From Paludibacteraceae bacterium (GTDB lineage: Bacteria; Bacteroidota; Bacteroidia; Bacteroidales; Paludibacteraceae), in contig JAKSKU010000002.1 in assembly GCA_024401565.1 (NCBI GenBank), forward strand, positions 32,617-96,616: a DNA stretch of 64,000 bases, given 5' to 3'. The position numbers and the translations under genes are program-made. The notes beneath the pieces were generated by a model. That model saw only the letters and a program-made list of their open reading frames with translations, ran no database searches and had not been told where the DNA came from. Of this stretch, positions 33,352 through 43,241 are shown in pieces; the stretch's first letter is position 1; each line of letters begins with the position of its first letter.

Positions 33352-35085
33352 TTATTTCTTCTTGCTTTTTTTAGAATCATTCTTTGGCACAGACATACGG
33401 TCTACAAAAGATGCTTTGTAAAGAGCAGGGTCTTTAATGATAGCCACAGCCTTCTTCACAATATCACTCTGGGCATTCATGATTTCATAATACTTGGCAT
33501 GTCCCCAAAGGTCGCTTGCGATCAAAGCCTTCATGTTGATTTTCATATGCTGACGCGAACGGTTGATCTGCTCTTCATTTCGCTCAATTTTAGCTTCATC
33601 TGCCTGAGCCAACAGCTCATCCATCATCTCGTCGGTCACAACGAAAGTTTTGTTGAACTCATCAAACGAACCATCTTGCTCATAGTCGTATTTTCCGTTT
33701 AGTTTCTCACGGTTACGCTCCACATATTTCAAACAATACTTGTTGAGGACGCCCTTTCCCACCACCTTTCTATAGTAGGCTGTATTGTAAGAAGTGTCCA
33801 GCGGCACAAACACGTCTGGCATGATACCACCACCTCCATAGATTGTACGCTCTTTATAAAGTGTGGTGTATTTCAAAGAATCCGGGAACGAAATGCTGTC
33901 TTCATGCATGTACTCTCCACGAGCGAATCTCTCGCTCAAATCCTTTGCATAGTCTTTTGTTCCGTTCTTCTCGTATGGTTTCTGCACGCATCTGCCAGCA
34001 GGAGTATAGTATTTGGCGATTGTAAGACGCATCTCACTTCCATCTGCAAACTTGAATGGTTTCTGCACCAAGCCTTTACCGAAAGTACGGCGGCCAACTA
34101 TGACAGCTCTGTCTAGATCCTGCAACGCTCCAGCTGTGATCTCGGACGCAGACGCTGAATTCTCGTCAACCAAAACCACAAGTCTGTTCTTATGCTCATT
34201 CAACGTTGTGACGTTCTCACGGAACTGACCAGCTTTTCTTTTGGATGGCTCCATCATAGCACCGTCTCCGTCAAAATATCTGTCGGACGAGCGATACTCC
34301 TGTCTTGGCTGATGTGTACCTTCTGTGTAAACCACCATTGAGTTCTCCGGCACAAACATCGACACCAGCTCTTTGGCAGTGTTAAGGAAACCTCCACCGT
34401 TACCCTGAAGGTCGATGATCAAATATTTCATTCCCTGTTTTGTCAACATGTTGAATGCATCCACATACTCATCCATAGTGGTGCGGGCATAACGGTTGAT
34501 CTTGATGTATCCCACCTCGTTGTCGATCATGTACGAAGCGTCTACACTATACAAAGGAATTTTATCTCTTGTTATTGTAAACTGCAAAGGAGCCTTTTCA
34601 CCAGATCGCACCACAGTGATATTGACATCCGTACCTCTTGGGCCACGCACTCTTTTCTGGATCTCCATCGTGCTCATCTTGACGATGTTCTCGCCATCAA
34701 CGGTAACGATCTTGTCGCCAGCCATGATGCCCACTTTCTCCGCGGGAGCTCCACTGATTGTCTGCATCACAACCATAGTGTCCTCCAGCATCTGGAATGT
34801 GACTCCGATTCCGTCAAAGTCGCCACGCAATCCTTCATTGGCTTTTTCGACCTCTTCTTTTGGTATATATGAAGAGTGAGGGTCAAGCGACTGCAGCATC
34901 GCGGCTATGGCCTCATCAGCAAACTCTTTCTGGTTGACAGTGTCAACATAATTATTGATCACATAATGAGACGCCCAAAGTATTTTCTGAAGGTCCGGAG
35001 ATAATCCTGACTGCTGCGCGTTTGCAAAAAACATCGACATAATCGACATCAATACTGCAACATATACTCTTTTATTTCTTTTCAT
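33352..35085 (-). CDS. S41-family C-terminal processing protease (first paralogue)
   Basis: 577 residues with an N-terminal signal sequence (VYVAVLMSIMSMFFANA). A PDZ domain begins near GIGVTFQMLEDTM, followed by the peptidase core. The catalytic serine is in DENSASASEITAG and the lysine in TFGKGLVQ, the standard Ser-Lys dyad of CtpA-type proteases. The C-terminus is lysine-rich. It acts in the periplasm on envelope proteins, which is known for the family. A second S41 gene lies at 41399-43063. Confidence 0.92.
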   Translation of the reverse strand: MKRNKRVYVAVLMSIMSMFFANAQQSGLSPDLQKILWASHYVINNYVDTVNQKEFADEAIAAMLQSLDPHSSYIPKEEVEKANEGLRGDFDGIGVTFQMLEDTMVVMQTISGAPAEKVGIMAGDKIVTVDGENIVKMSTMEIQKRVRGPRGTDVNITVVRSGEKAPLQFTITRDKIPLYSVDASYMIDNEVGYIKINRYARTTMDEYVDAFNMLTKQGMKYLIIDLQGNGGGFLNTAKELVSMFVPENSMVVYTEGTHQPRQEYRSSDRYFDGDGAMMEPSKRKAGQFRENVTTLNEHKNRLVVLVDENSASASEITAGALQDLDRAVIVGRRTFGKGLVQKPFKFADGSEMRLTIAKYYTPAGRCVQKPYEKNGTKDYAKDLSERFARGEYMHEDSISFPDSLKYTTLYKERTIYGGGGIMPDVFVPLDTSYNTAYYRKVVGKGVLNKYCLKYVERNREKLNGKYDYEQDGSFDEFNKTFVVTDEMMDELLAQADEAKIERNEEQINRSRQHMKINMKALIASDLWGHAKYYEIMNAQSDIVKKAVAIIKDPALYKASFVDRMSVPKNDSKKSKKK

Positions 35086-35189
35086 CAGCTATTTTTATCA
35101 AATCCGATGCGAAAATACATATAATTTTATGCTTTAGCGCACTTACCACATCAATTATTTTCCACCATTTAAGAAAAATTAGGAAAGAA

Positions 35190-35218
35190 AAAAGGCCCCA
35201 TCCAATGGACGGAGCCTT
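35190..35218 (-). terminator. Terminator of the alanine-rich lipoprotein gene
   Basis: AAGGC...GCCTT stem with two mismatches (35192-35218), followed on the minus strand by TTTTTT. Confidence 0.8.
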
Positions 35219-35238
35219 ATGTTTCTAGCGTAAAGTTA

Positions 35239-35502
35239 TTACTTTGCAGCCTCAGCAGCAGCAGCCTCAACAGCAGCAACAGCGTTAGCAACTGTATCAC
35301 CAGCAGCCTTAGCAGAATCGATAACAGCCTCAGCAGCAGCAGCTACAGCAGCAGCAGCAGAATCAGCCTTAGCGATTGAATCAGCGATTGCAGCTGAATC
35401 AGCAGCAGCAGCCTCACAAGCAGCCTTATCGCACTTAGAACCACAGCAAGATGCTAGACATAGTGCAGCACCAGCAACAAAGAATAGAACAACTTTTTTC
35501 AT
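35239..35502 (-). CDS. Small alanine-rich lipoprotein
   Basis: 87 residues. The N-terminal signal ends in LCLASCCG, a lipobox with the lipid cysteine at about residue 19. The rest is almost all A, D, S, V, K and E, in heptad-like runs such as ADSIAKADSAAAAV, which should form an amphipathic or coiled helix. It resembles small Lpp-like or stress-related lipoproteins in general character only; I do not recognise the family. It has its own terminator and codon use like highly expressed genes. Confidence 0.78.
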   Translation of the reverse strand: MKKVVLFFVAGAALCLASCCGSKCDKAACEAAAADSAAIADSIAKADSAAAAVAAAAEAVIDSAKAAGDTVANAVAAVEAAAAEAAK

Positions 35503-35693
35503 TTCTCTTGTATATAATATGAATTAAACAAATTTTCCGTTTCGTTTTTTCCGAGTGCAAAATTACATATATTTTTTATAACATATACCAAAAACATACT
35601 TTTTTTGCATTTTTTGTGATATGTTTTTTACATAATGAAAGCAATGAAATAATTACATTGACAAATTGCCATCAGGATTCCAATTTGACATCT

Positions 35694-35719
35694 AAAAAAA
35701 GACGCGATTTCTCGCGTCT
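35694..35719 (-). terminator. Terminator of the acidic protein gene
   Basis: AGACGCGA (35700-35707) pairs with TCGCGTCT (35712-35719), followed on the minus strand by TTTTTTT. The same stem recurs at 52603-52622. Confidence 0.88.
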
Positions 35720-35761
35720 CAAATATTCTGCATTCAGAATTTCTAATTTAGCATTTATATA

Positions 35762-36118
35762 TTATGCCTCTTCGTCCTCGTTGTCTGTGAAGATTCCTTC
35801 CTGATCACAATATCCGTACTCACACTCAAGAACTGCCGCAATACGATCCTCGTCAAATCTCTTTGCCAACTTCTCTCCTGCTTTCTTGTCCTTCTCTACC
35901 TGATCCAAGACATACTGTAGGATCTCATCCTCATCAATATCCACCTCGTCGCTTGAGTTCTCATCTAGGAATCCCTGCTCATCGTAGTACTGCCATAGGT
36001 GATCAAGAATATACTCTACTTCTTCTGCAGTTGTGTCTGCATAATCCTCATCCAAATTTTCAAGGATAAACTGAACTTCTTCGTCTTCTCCTTCTAGATT
36101 AAAATCGTTCTGTGCCAT
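35762..36118 (-). CDS. Small acidic protein of unknown function
   Basis: 118 residues, very rich in D and E, with no signal peptide. It contains helical segments such as EEVEYILDHLWQYYDEQG and IAAVLECEYGYCDQEG. I do not recognise a family. A good terminator follows. Real, because codon use matches its neighbours and the start codon is followed by typical MAQND. Confidence 0.72.
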   Translation of the reverse strand: MAQNDFNLEGEDEEVQFILENLDEDYADTTAEEVEYILDHLWQYYDEQGFLDENSSDEVDIDEDEILQYVLDQVEKDKKAGEKLAKRFDEDRIAAVLECEYGYCDQEGIFTDNEDEEA

Positions 36119-36177
36119 AACTTTATATTTTTGTTTTCGTTATCGTTTATGTATTGGGCAGCCACAAGGGATTGCCA

Positions 36178-39100
36178 CTACGCTCGTTTTAAAATAAATA
36201 TTTTATTCGATGTTTTTTCATCGTTAACCGTGATCTCTATATTCAGGCCATTCTTTTCTGCGAACTCCTTCATCTCATCCGCATCAAAGAAGTCGATGTC
36301 TCGAGCCACTTTATTGAAATTGATAACAGCCGACGTCGAAAACCACTCCGTCAGTTTTGTCAGTCGGTGCGCCTTCAACTCACTCTTGTCGGCATCCCTC
36401 ACAATGATTTTGCCTCCTTCCTTCAGTTTTGCCAAGCATTTGCCGAGCACCTTTGATCTGTCTTCCGCACTCATATAATGAAGCACGTCGTTGATAATGA
36501 AGACGTCGCTCTCCTCAAAATCACTGCTTATGATATCACCTAACTTATATGTATGGTTGGGAGCAACCGCAAAACAGTGCTGAGCCAGTTTTATCTTATC
36601 CTCGTCGTAGTCGTAAGAAAAGAACTGCGCATCCTTCATCATGTGGCTCAACATGAACGACAGATATCCGTATCCACATCCTAAATCCGACACCACCGCG
36701 TTCTTAGGAATCTGCTCCCAGTACTTCTTATAATTATTCTCAAGTCGCACCTTGACTTTGGTGTAGTATTCAAGCACAGGTCCTTTCAGAATATAGTTTT
36801 GCTCCAACAGATGTCGGAAATACGGATTCTTTGGAGAGTCGATCTCTTCACACAATATAGCATACTCTCTCTTAACATACTCCTCATACATGACAGCGTC
36901 TTCCTTGAACAGTCTCTTTGCTCTATCGGACGTTGCACACGCATGTCTTTCGCATATTTTCATTGCCATATTTGTTCGGCCGACGTAAAGGATATCGCCT
37001 TTTCTGATTCCATAATGATGTCCGGCAAACACAATCGGCAGAATGTCAATACCAAGCTCACTTGCCAAATAAAAGGCTCCCGGATGAAATTTGGCTATCT
37101 TGCCGTCTACACTTCTCTCTCCCTCTGGAAATACGCAAATACTGTAACCTTCGTCTACCAATCCTTTCAACTTCGGCAGATAACTTTCAATCGCGTCGTC
37201 GCTACAGAAGAATCCTGACAAATGGAGAAGAACTCCATAAACCGGGGAATTCCAGTTGGATGACTTTGCCATAATCACCACTTTCGGTGTAAGGGCCATC
37301 ACACGAACAATATCCAACACCGACTGATGGTTGGCGATTATCATTGCCGGCTTTGAAAAATCCTCATGTGAATTATAGGCATCTTTTCTGGTCAGACGCG
37401 GAGTGGCCACCCACAACAGCCATCTGCAGAAGTAGCAGATCATGTAATGAAGCAGATTGTATCTCCATATCCTCTTTAATGGCAAACAGAAAGAGAGCAT
37501 CGCCACTAATGACAAAACAATTCCAGCAAGACCAAAACTTCCAATCAGGAACACCGTCCACAAGAAGCTGTTGATTGTGCCAGGAGGCAACCCCATCTTT
37601 GTTCGGTTTGTGACAAGCAACCGGAATATCAGCGGCTGCACCACGTATGCAATCAACACCGTGGCGAACATTCCTATCAACGACGCATACGCCACCGACA
37701 GCAACGACGGATGCTCGGCAAACACCAGCACTCCCATTCCAAGTATCGAGACAAGCGAAGAGAAGAAGATTGCCGTCTTGTGCGACACCAACGTCTGTCG
37801 GCCTGTGCTGTAGCCATCTACCAGTCCATCAGTGATGAAAATACTGAAATCGTCGCCGATACCGAATATGAAGGTTGAGATGATGACGCTTACAATGTTG
37901 AACTGCAAGCCAACAAGATGCATCACACCAAGGATTATCAGCCACGCCAACGCCATCGGCATGAAACTCAAAAGGGCGATCTCTAGGCGGCCGTAGTTTA
38001 GCAGCAGGCCTAGGAACACGATCAACGATGAGACTCCAAGCACAAAATTGAAATCGTCCTGTACGCTTCGCATATAGCCTTGCACAAAATGCGGTTTGTC
38101 GAGTATCACCACATTCTTGTTGTCGACAAACGAATCATACACTTTCTGCTTTGCGTCTGCCTTCATCACAGCATTGGAAATCGCCATCTTTATGCCGTCC
38201 TCCGAACAGAACCAGCTATCCAAATGCTGGCTCAAAGGCGACTGCGGAACTTTCTCAAAAGCGGAAATGACACTGTCGGCCTTGTATTCAGAATCAATTA
38301 TTTTAAAGAAAGGTCCGAAAGCAGACGGTTCAAACCCATATTTAACCGCTGATTTCGACAACATTTGCTTCACAGATCTCTTTCTTTCCTCAGTCCAGAA
38401 AGAGTTCCACTTCCCTATTCTTTCCTGCTGTTCGTTGCCAGACACCAACAGTTTGTCAAGATGTGAATGGCGGACAATATCTCCAGACGCAAGCAAGGAA
38501 TCGAGAGTACGGTTCATCTTGTGATAAGAAGACAACGCGTCTTCATCGGTTGTTCCTGTCGACACAAAATAGATTGACACTTCTCCTTCATCACAAGTGG
38601 ATTTCTGCAAACGTTTTTCGACATCTATAGCACCGTCTGGATAATAGCAGAGATGATTCATGTCGGCATCAAACTCGACATCACTGTAATGATAAAGGCC
38701 GTAGCCAGAGAGCAACAGTATCACCACAACCAAGAACGACACATTCTCCAACTTATAGGCATTGATCGCCTCTATCCACTGCAACAGTCTGCGCTTCTCT
38801 CCCGTCTCTCCATAACTCATTATATGAGGCAGATAGACAAGACAGAACACCGTGGCTCCAATGATCATGGCAGACGCCAAATATCCGAAGTCTACCAGCA
38901 ATGAGGAAGATGTGAATGTAAGGCTGAAGAAAGCTCCGATTGTCGTGAGGCTTCCTACAGTAAGAGGGGACGACAGCTCCTTAATCAGCTGCTCGGCATC
39001 CTTGCAATGCTCCTTATGAGTCACCACATGTATGGCATAACTCATCACCACTCCAAGAATAGCGCTTCCCGCGCCCATCGCGATAAGGGAAATGGATGAT

Positions 39101-40032
39101 TTGACAACCGACATGGCCGCCAACGCAAACAAGAATCCGAACGTGCTTGGCAACAAAATGAAAAAAACACTCTTTCTGTCGCGGAAGGAGAAGAATATGA
39201 TTGTGCAGATCGCCAATATGCCGACAATAAGAGTCAGACGCATATCTTTTTGTATGCAACGCGAATTGTAGACGCCCATCACGGGGCCGCCAAAACAATC
39301 GATTTTTGCCTCGCTATGTTTAGACACGACACTTTCCAACACTTCCGTAAGCCGTTGGGAGGCATTCACGTCTCCGGCAGGAAAAGTAGGAGAAACTGTG
39401 ATTATCGCAGTGGAATCGGAGGCAAGGTAGAGGCCTCCATTTATTACAGAATAGTTGGCCGAGACCTGTGTACTGGCAAGACTTTTCACAGCCGGAGCTG
39501 CAAGGCCAAACGGATCTCTATAGATATAGTCTGCGGCAAAGTTTCCCCACAACGAATGTAAAGACTCAAAGTTTGCTGCCATCTTCTTATCAATGGCGTC
39601 CGCAGAAAAAATAGAATCGAATGTAGAGTAGACGGTATCTGATATAAACAACGGCAGGTTGCCATATATTATGTCGGGTGTCGACTGAGCGGCTTCGGCA
39701 TCAACAGTAAAGCTGACACTTTTCGCAAGATCAGGGACAAGAGCCTCTTCAAGTTCCTTTTCCAACAACAACGCGCAATCATGCACCGTCTCCAAATCCT
39801 TGTTTTCGGAACTCACCATCACAACAACCTTGTCCTTCACCTTGAGTTTCTCAAACACAAGTTTCTGAACATCGTTATTGCCATTGCTTGGCAGAATCTT
39901 CATGATATCCTGTTCCAGCTGAAGACGGGAAGCGGCGAATCCAAAGACGGCAACCAACACAACAAGCGACATCCACAGGAGTGAACGTCGTTGATTAAAA
40001 AAGTAATATATCGATAAAAAAATCTTATCCAC
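36178..40032 (-). CDS. MMPL/RND transporter fused to a PlsC-type acyltransferase and a SAM methyltransferase
   Basis: 1284 residues in three parts. Residues 1 to about 820 are an MMPL-type RND transporter with two sets of TM helices and two soluble loops (IMKILPSNG near residue 44, GIGDDFSIFITDG near 725). Residues of about 860-1060 are a lysophospholipid-type acyltransferase with NHQSVLD (HX4D motif, about 898) and FPEGERS (about 970). Residues of about 1085-1284 are a methyltransferase with SDLGCGYGYLS. The acyl donor or acceptor is not known, but the parts suggest synthesis and export of a methylated lipid. Such MMPL and acyltransferase genes occur in aryl polyene or flexirubin-like pathways, though none of the other genes of such a pathway is present here. 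Three-part fusion is unusual. Confidence 0.85.
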   Translation of the reverse strand: MDKIFLSIYYFFNQRRSLLWMSLVVLVAVFGFAASRLQLEQDIMKILPSNGNNDVQKLVFEKLKVKDKVVVMVSSENKDLETVHDCALLLEKELEEALVPDLAKSVSFTVDAEAAQSTPDIIYGNLPLFISDTVYSTFDSIFSADAIDKKMAANFESLHSLWGNFAADYIYRDPFGLAAPAVKSLASTQVSANYSVINGGLYLASDSTAIITVSPTFPAGDVNASQRLTEVLESVVSKHSEAKIDCFGGPVMGVYNSRCIQKDMRLTLIVGILAICTIIFFSFRDRKSVFFILLPSTFGFLFALAAMSVVKSSISLIAMGAGSAILGVVMSYAIHVVTHKEHCKDAEQLIKELSSPLTVGSLTTIGAFFSLTFTSSSLLVDFGYLASAMIIGATVFCLVYLPHIMSYGETGEKRRLLQWIEAINAYKLENVSFLVVVILLLSGYGLYHYSDVEFDADMNHLCYYPDGAIDVEKRLQKSTCDEGEVSIYFVSTGTTDEDALSSYHKMNRTLDSLLASGDIVRHSHLDKLLVSGNEQQERIGKWNSFWTEERKRSVKQMLSKSAVKYGFEPSAFGPFFKIIDSEYKADSVISAFEKVPQSPLSQHLDSWFCSEDGIKMAISNAVMKADAKQKVYDSFVDNKNVVILDKPHFVQGYMRSVQDDFNFVLGVSSLIVFLGLLLNYGRLEIALLSFMPMALAWLIILGVMHLVGLQFNIVSVIISTFIFGIGDDFSIFITDGLVDGYSTGRQTLVSHKTAIFFSSLVSILGMGVLVFAEHPSLLSVAYASLIGMFATVLIAYVVQPLIFRLLVTNRTKMGLPPGTINSFLWTVFLIGSFGLAGIVLSLVAMLSFCLPLKRIWRYNLLHYMICYFCRWLLWVATPRLTRKDAYNSHEDFSKPAMIIANHQSVLDIVRVMALTPKVVIMAKSSNWNSPVYGVLLHLSGFFCSDDAIESYLPKLKGLVDEGYSICVFPEGERSVDGKIAKFHPGAFYLASELGIDILPIVFAGHHYGIRKGDILYVGRTNMAMKICERHACATSDRAKRLFKEDAVMYEEYVKREYAILCEEIDSPKNPYFRHLLEQNYILKGPVLEYYTKVKVRLENNYKKYWEQIPKNAVVSDLGCGYGYLSFMLSHMMKDAQFFSYDYDEDKIKLAQHCFAVAPNHTYKLGDIISSDFEESDVFIINDVLHYMSAEDRSKVLGKCLAKLKEGGKIIVRDADKSELKAHRLTKLTEWFSTSAVINFNKVARDIDFFDADEMKEFAEKNGLNIEITVNDEKTSNKIFILKRA

Positions 40033-40122
40033 TACATTTATAAGCTAAGAGCTAAAGCAGACCATTGTGAGCCACAAGGCCCAAACCGTCATTTTTAACT
40101 TTTAACTTTTTGTTTTTAACTT

Positions 40123-40644
40123 TCATTCCATTAAGTCATCTTCCATATCGTCGTCGTATTCATATTCGTCATCTGCGACTTCAATGTCGACGATAGGAGC
40201 CTGACGCTTGAACGCCTCGTTGAGGGAAATGATTGTTTCGGTGCTGGAGATACCCTTGATAGCCTGCAGTTTCTCGTGGATCAAACGCAAGAAATCACGG
40301 TTGCTCTTTGCGTAGATTTTGATAAACATTGCATACTCGCCTGTAGTGTAATGGCACTCCACGACGTCAGGGATCTTATACAATTCGTCAACCACTTCCT
40401 GAAAATCATTCGCGTCACGCAAGAAGATTCCCATATAGGCACATGTGTTATAGCCTATTTTTAAAGGGTCGAGCACAAACTCCGATCCTTTGATCACACC
40501 TATTTTTTGCAATTTTTGGATACGTTGGTGAATTGCGGCACCAGAGACGTTACACTCTCTTGCGACCTCCAAGAACGGCATTCGCGCGTTATCTGAAATC
40601 AATTTCAGAATCTTTACGTCTAATTTGTCAAGTTTTGGTCCCAT
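40123..40644 (-). CDS. Lrp/AsnC-family transcription regulator (second paralogue)
   Basis: I chose the ATG at 40644, because the longer in-frame start would overlap the upstream gene and adds a non-Lrp N-terminus. About 173 residues: helix-turn-helix (DVKILKLISDNARMPFLEVA, then GAAIHQRIQKL) and a RAM domain (CAYMGIFLRDAND, VVECHYTTGEYAMFIK). The C-terminal tail is strongly acidic (EYDDDMEDDLME). It follows the nucleotidyltransferase gene by 10 bases and probably shares its transcript. Confidence 0.88.
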   Translation of the reverse strand: MGPKLDKLDVKILKLISDNARMPFLEVARECNVSGAAIHQRIQKLQKIGVIKGSEFVLDPLKIGYNTCAYMGIFLRDANDFQEVVDELYKIPDVVECHYTTGEYAMFIKIYAKSNRDFLRLIHEKLQAIKGISSTETIISLNEAFKRQAPIVDIEVADDEYEYDDDMEDDLME

Positions 40645-40654
40645 TTCAGTCAAT

Positions 40655-41392
40655 TTAGTGATTAATGTGTTTTTTAATAAACTCACCAGCTTTTGCCAAA
40701 GCATCCACTTTACCCACATCAATCATCTGTAGATCAGCAGACTCATAAAGTTGTATATCATGAGACGTTGCCATGTCAAGATAAAAATCGATGATGGAGA
40801 ATTTGTCGGGATAACCAGACATCTCTCTCAAAAGCGATGGTGTGATAATATGTATACCTGCGAACGCCAACTGATTGTTCGGTTCACCAAACACCGTAGC
40901 GTCGCCTTTCGTTTCGTCAGTCTTAAGATTCTTCCACGCGCGCAGTCTGCCATCTTCCGATGATACCAACTGTCGCGATGAGTCACGATGAGAACATAGC
41001 AATGTGGCATCTGCCTTGCTTGCCAAATGAGCGTCATACAACATTCTGATATCCGCGTCGGAGAAGATGTCCACGTTATGCACTATAATTGGTTCTTCCC
41101 CTTCAAACAATGCAGAAGCACGTTTCAATCCGCCACCAGTGTCGAGAAGAAAATCTCTTTCATCCGACACTTTTATCTTAACGCCAAAATCATTCGCTTG
41201 CAGATAATCGATAATCTGCTCACCAAAATGATGGACATTAACCACAAACTCAGTCACACCGAAACGTTTCAAGTTTTCGATGCAGTGGAAAAGCAACGGT
41301 TTGCCGTCAAGCTCAACCAAAGCCTTTGGACAATTATCTGTCAGAGGACGAAGACGCGTGCCGAGACCGGCAGCGAAAATCATTGCTCTCAT
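40655..41392 (-). CDS. Sugar-1-phosphate nucleotidyltransferase
   Basis: 245 residues. The N-terminal signature AMIFAAGLGTRLRPLTDNCPKALVEL is that of sugar nucleotidyltransferases, with LLDTGGGLKRA and IVHNVDIFSDAD for nucleotide and metal binding. It resembles MurU or GDP/CDP-type uridylyl or mannosyl transferases; the sugar and nucleotide cannot be fixed from sequence. It lies 6 bases downstream of an S41 protease gene and 10 bases upstream of an Lrp gene, forming a three-gene operon. Confidence 0.85.
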   Translation of the reverse strand: MRAMIFAAGLGTRLRPLTDNCPKALVELDGKPLLFHCIENLKRFGVTEFVVNVHHFGEQIIDYLQANDFGVKIKVSDERDFLLDTGGGLKRASALFEGEEPIIVHNVDIFSDADIRMLYDAHLASKADATLLCSHRDSSRQLVSSEDGRLRAWKNLKTDETKGDATVFGEPNNQLAFAGIHIITPSLLREMSGYPDKFSIIDFYLDMATSHDIQLYESADLQMIDVGKVDALAKAGEFIKKHINH

Positions 41393-41398
41393 TTGCCA

Positions 41399-43063
41399 CT
41401 ATTTTTTAGAAGACTTTACGTTAGTTAGAATAGCATTGTATGCCTTTCTGTCGCGAAGGATACCAACAGCTGTCTTTGTCTCCTTACAATACTTCAGACT
41501 CTCCTCTGCCGCTCCCTTCTGATAATAGTAGCGTTGAGCCAAGTCAGTAGAAATCAGCTGTATGATCTCCGACTTATTCTTGTCGAGCTCCTCATCCTGG
41601 CATCTGAACAAAGCCATCTGCAATGCATCGTACTGTGGTTTTGCAGCCTCATACGTGCTGTCTTTTTTAGCTCGCTCCACAAGCGCGTCAAACAATTTCT
41701 CCTTCTCTGTCTTGTAGCTGAAGTCTTTCTTCACCACAAAATCCTTGAAATCCTGCCAATCAGTGAATACGAAATCAGCCACAGCAGGAATTGTAGGATG
41801 CGAATCCGCCCACTTTGTGCAATAATCAAAGATTATATTCTTTGAATAAAGATGGTAGACAATAGGAGCTGGCACACTGTCGCCTGAATACACAGTGTCT
41901 GGCATCACACCGCAACCGTCTTTCACTATTCTTCCGTTCTTTGTTGTGAACTCATGAGTCAAGCTATCTGGAATGACGAATTTCTTGCCATTCTCACGAG
42001 TGCGGGCATAGTCGATAGCCTGTATGCAACGTCCAGACGGTATATGATATTTGGAGATAGTCAGTTTCAAGCTGCCACCAAACGGCAGGTTTCTGCTTGT
42101 CTGCACAAGTCCCTTACCAAACGTACGCTCTCCCATGATCACAGCTCTGTCCAAGTCCTGCAATGCGCCAGACACAATCTCAGCGGCAGAAGCGCTCTCA
42201 CTGTTGACCATCACCACAATCGGAATATCCAAGTCGACAGGATCCTTTGTTGTGGAGAATGTCTCATCCCACTCCTTCACCTTGCTCTTTGTGTAAACCA
42301 CCTTAGTGCCCTTCTCAACAAAGCATCCCACAATATCAACAGCCTCCGACAAGATACCTCCTGGATTGGAACGAAGATCGATAATCAGGCTGTTGATTCC
42401 AGACTGTTTAAGCTTCTTCAACTCTGTCTTGAACAAATCAGCTGTACCGGTTGTGAATCCTGTTAGAAGTATGTATCCGACATTATTGCCGATATTCTTT
42501 GCAATTGGAAGAGACGAGACGGTGATATTGTCACGCACTATATTCAGTGTGATCTCTCTCTGTGCCTCACCACGTTTAACGACCACCTTGACTGGAGTGC
42601 CAGCCACACCACGCAACTTCTTGCTGACATCTGATGTTGTGCTGCCCACAACGTTTTCTCCGTCGACACTGACAAGGATGTCTCCGGCTTTCAATCCATA
42701 CTTATGTGATGGAGAATCCTCGTAAACCTCTTGTATGATGACCAAGCTGTCTCGCTGTGAAATGACAGAACCGACACCGGCATACACACCTGTTGTCATG
42801 AACTTAAGATCTTCCATCTCGCGTTCTGGGATGTACATTGTGTACGGGTCAATCTTGTTGAGCATGGCATCAATTCCCGTCTCCACCGTCTTCTCTACAG
42901 AGAACGAATCAACATAGAACATGTCAAGTTCGCGCAACAATGTGGAGTAGATTTCCAAGCTACGAGAAACCTCGGCATTTTTATTGGCCCAGGCTGATGT
43001 CGGAGCCACTGCAGCCAACAGACCTATCATGGCTGCGTATATTTTGTTTCTTTTAATTCCCAT
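41399..43063 (-). CDS. S41-family C-terminal processing protease (second paralogue)
   Basis: 554 residues. Signal sequence at the N-terminus (GLLAAVAPTSAWA), PDZ domain (GVGSVISQRDSLV, then GLKAGDILVSVDGENV), and the catalytic serine in NSESASAAEIVSG with lysine in TFGKGLVQ. It has the same length class and order as the paralogue at 33352-35085, but they are well diverged. It is the first gene of an operon with the nucleotidyltransferase and the Lrp gene. Periplasmic protease. Confidence 0.92.
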   Translation of the reverse strand: MGIKRNKIYAAMIGLLAAVAPTSAWANKNAEVSRSLEIYSTLLRELDMFYVDSFSVEKTVETGIDAMLNKIDPYTMYIPEREMEDLKFMTTGVYAGVGSVISQRDSLVIIQEVYEDSPSHKYGLKAGDILVSVDGENVVGSTTSDVSKKLRGVAGTPVKVVVKRGEAQREITLNIVRDNITVSSLPIAKNIGNNVGYILLTGFTTGTADLFKTELKKLKQSGINSLIIDLRSNPGGILSEAVDIVGCFVEKGTKVVYTKSKVKEWDETFSTTKDPVDLDIPIVVMVNSESASAAEIVSGALQDLDRAVIMGERTFGKGLVQTSRNLPFGGSLKLTISKYHIPSGRCIQAIDYARTRENGKKFVIPDSLTHEFTTKNGRIVKDGCGVMPDTVYSGDSVPAPIVYHLYSKNIIFDYCTKWADSHPTIPAVADFVFTDWQDFKDFVVKKDFSYKTEKEKLFDALVERAKKDSTYEAAKPQYDALQMALFRCQDEELDKNKSEIIQLISTDLAQRYYYQKGAAEESLKYCKETKTAVGILRDRKAYNAILTNVKSSKK

Positions 43064-43241
43064 ATTACGAATTCAAAGTTAAAGATGCAACAAATATATT
43101 AAAAAGCACTCAATCCCCCAATTAGAATAGGTTTAATTTTCCATCTGGCAACAAGATTTCCCAACTGCCATTTTTATTTCCGCCCTCATGTCCAGCCTAG
43201 CTAATCGACCGCCACGTTCTCAGAAATACAGTTTGGAACTG

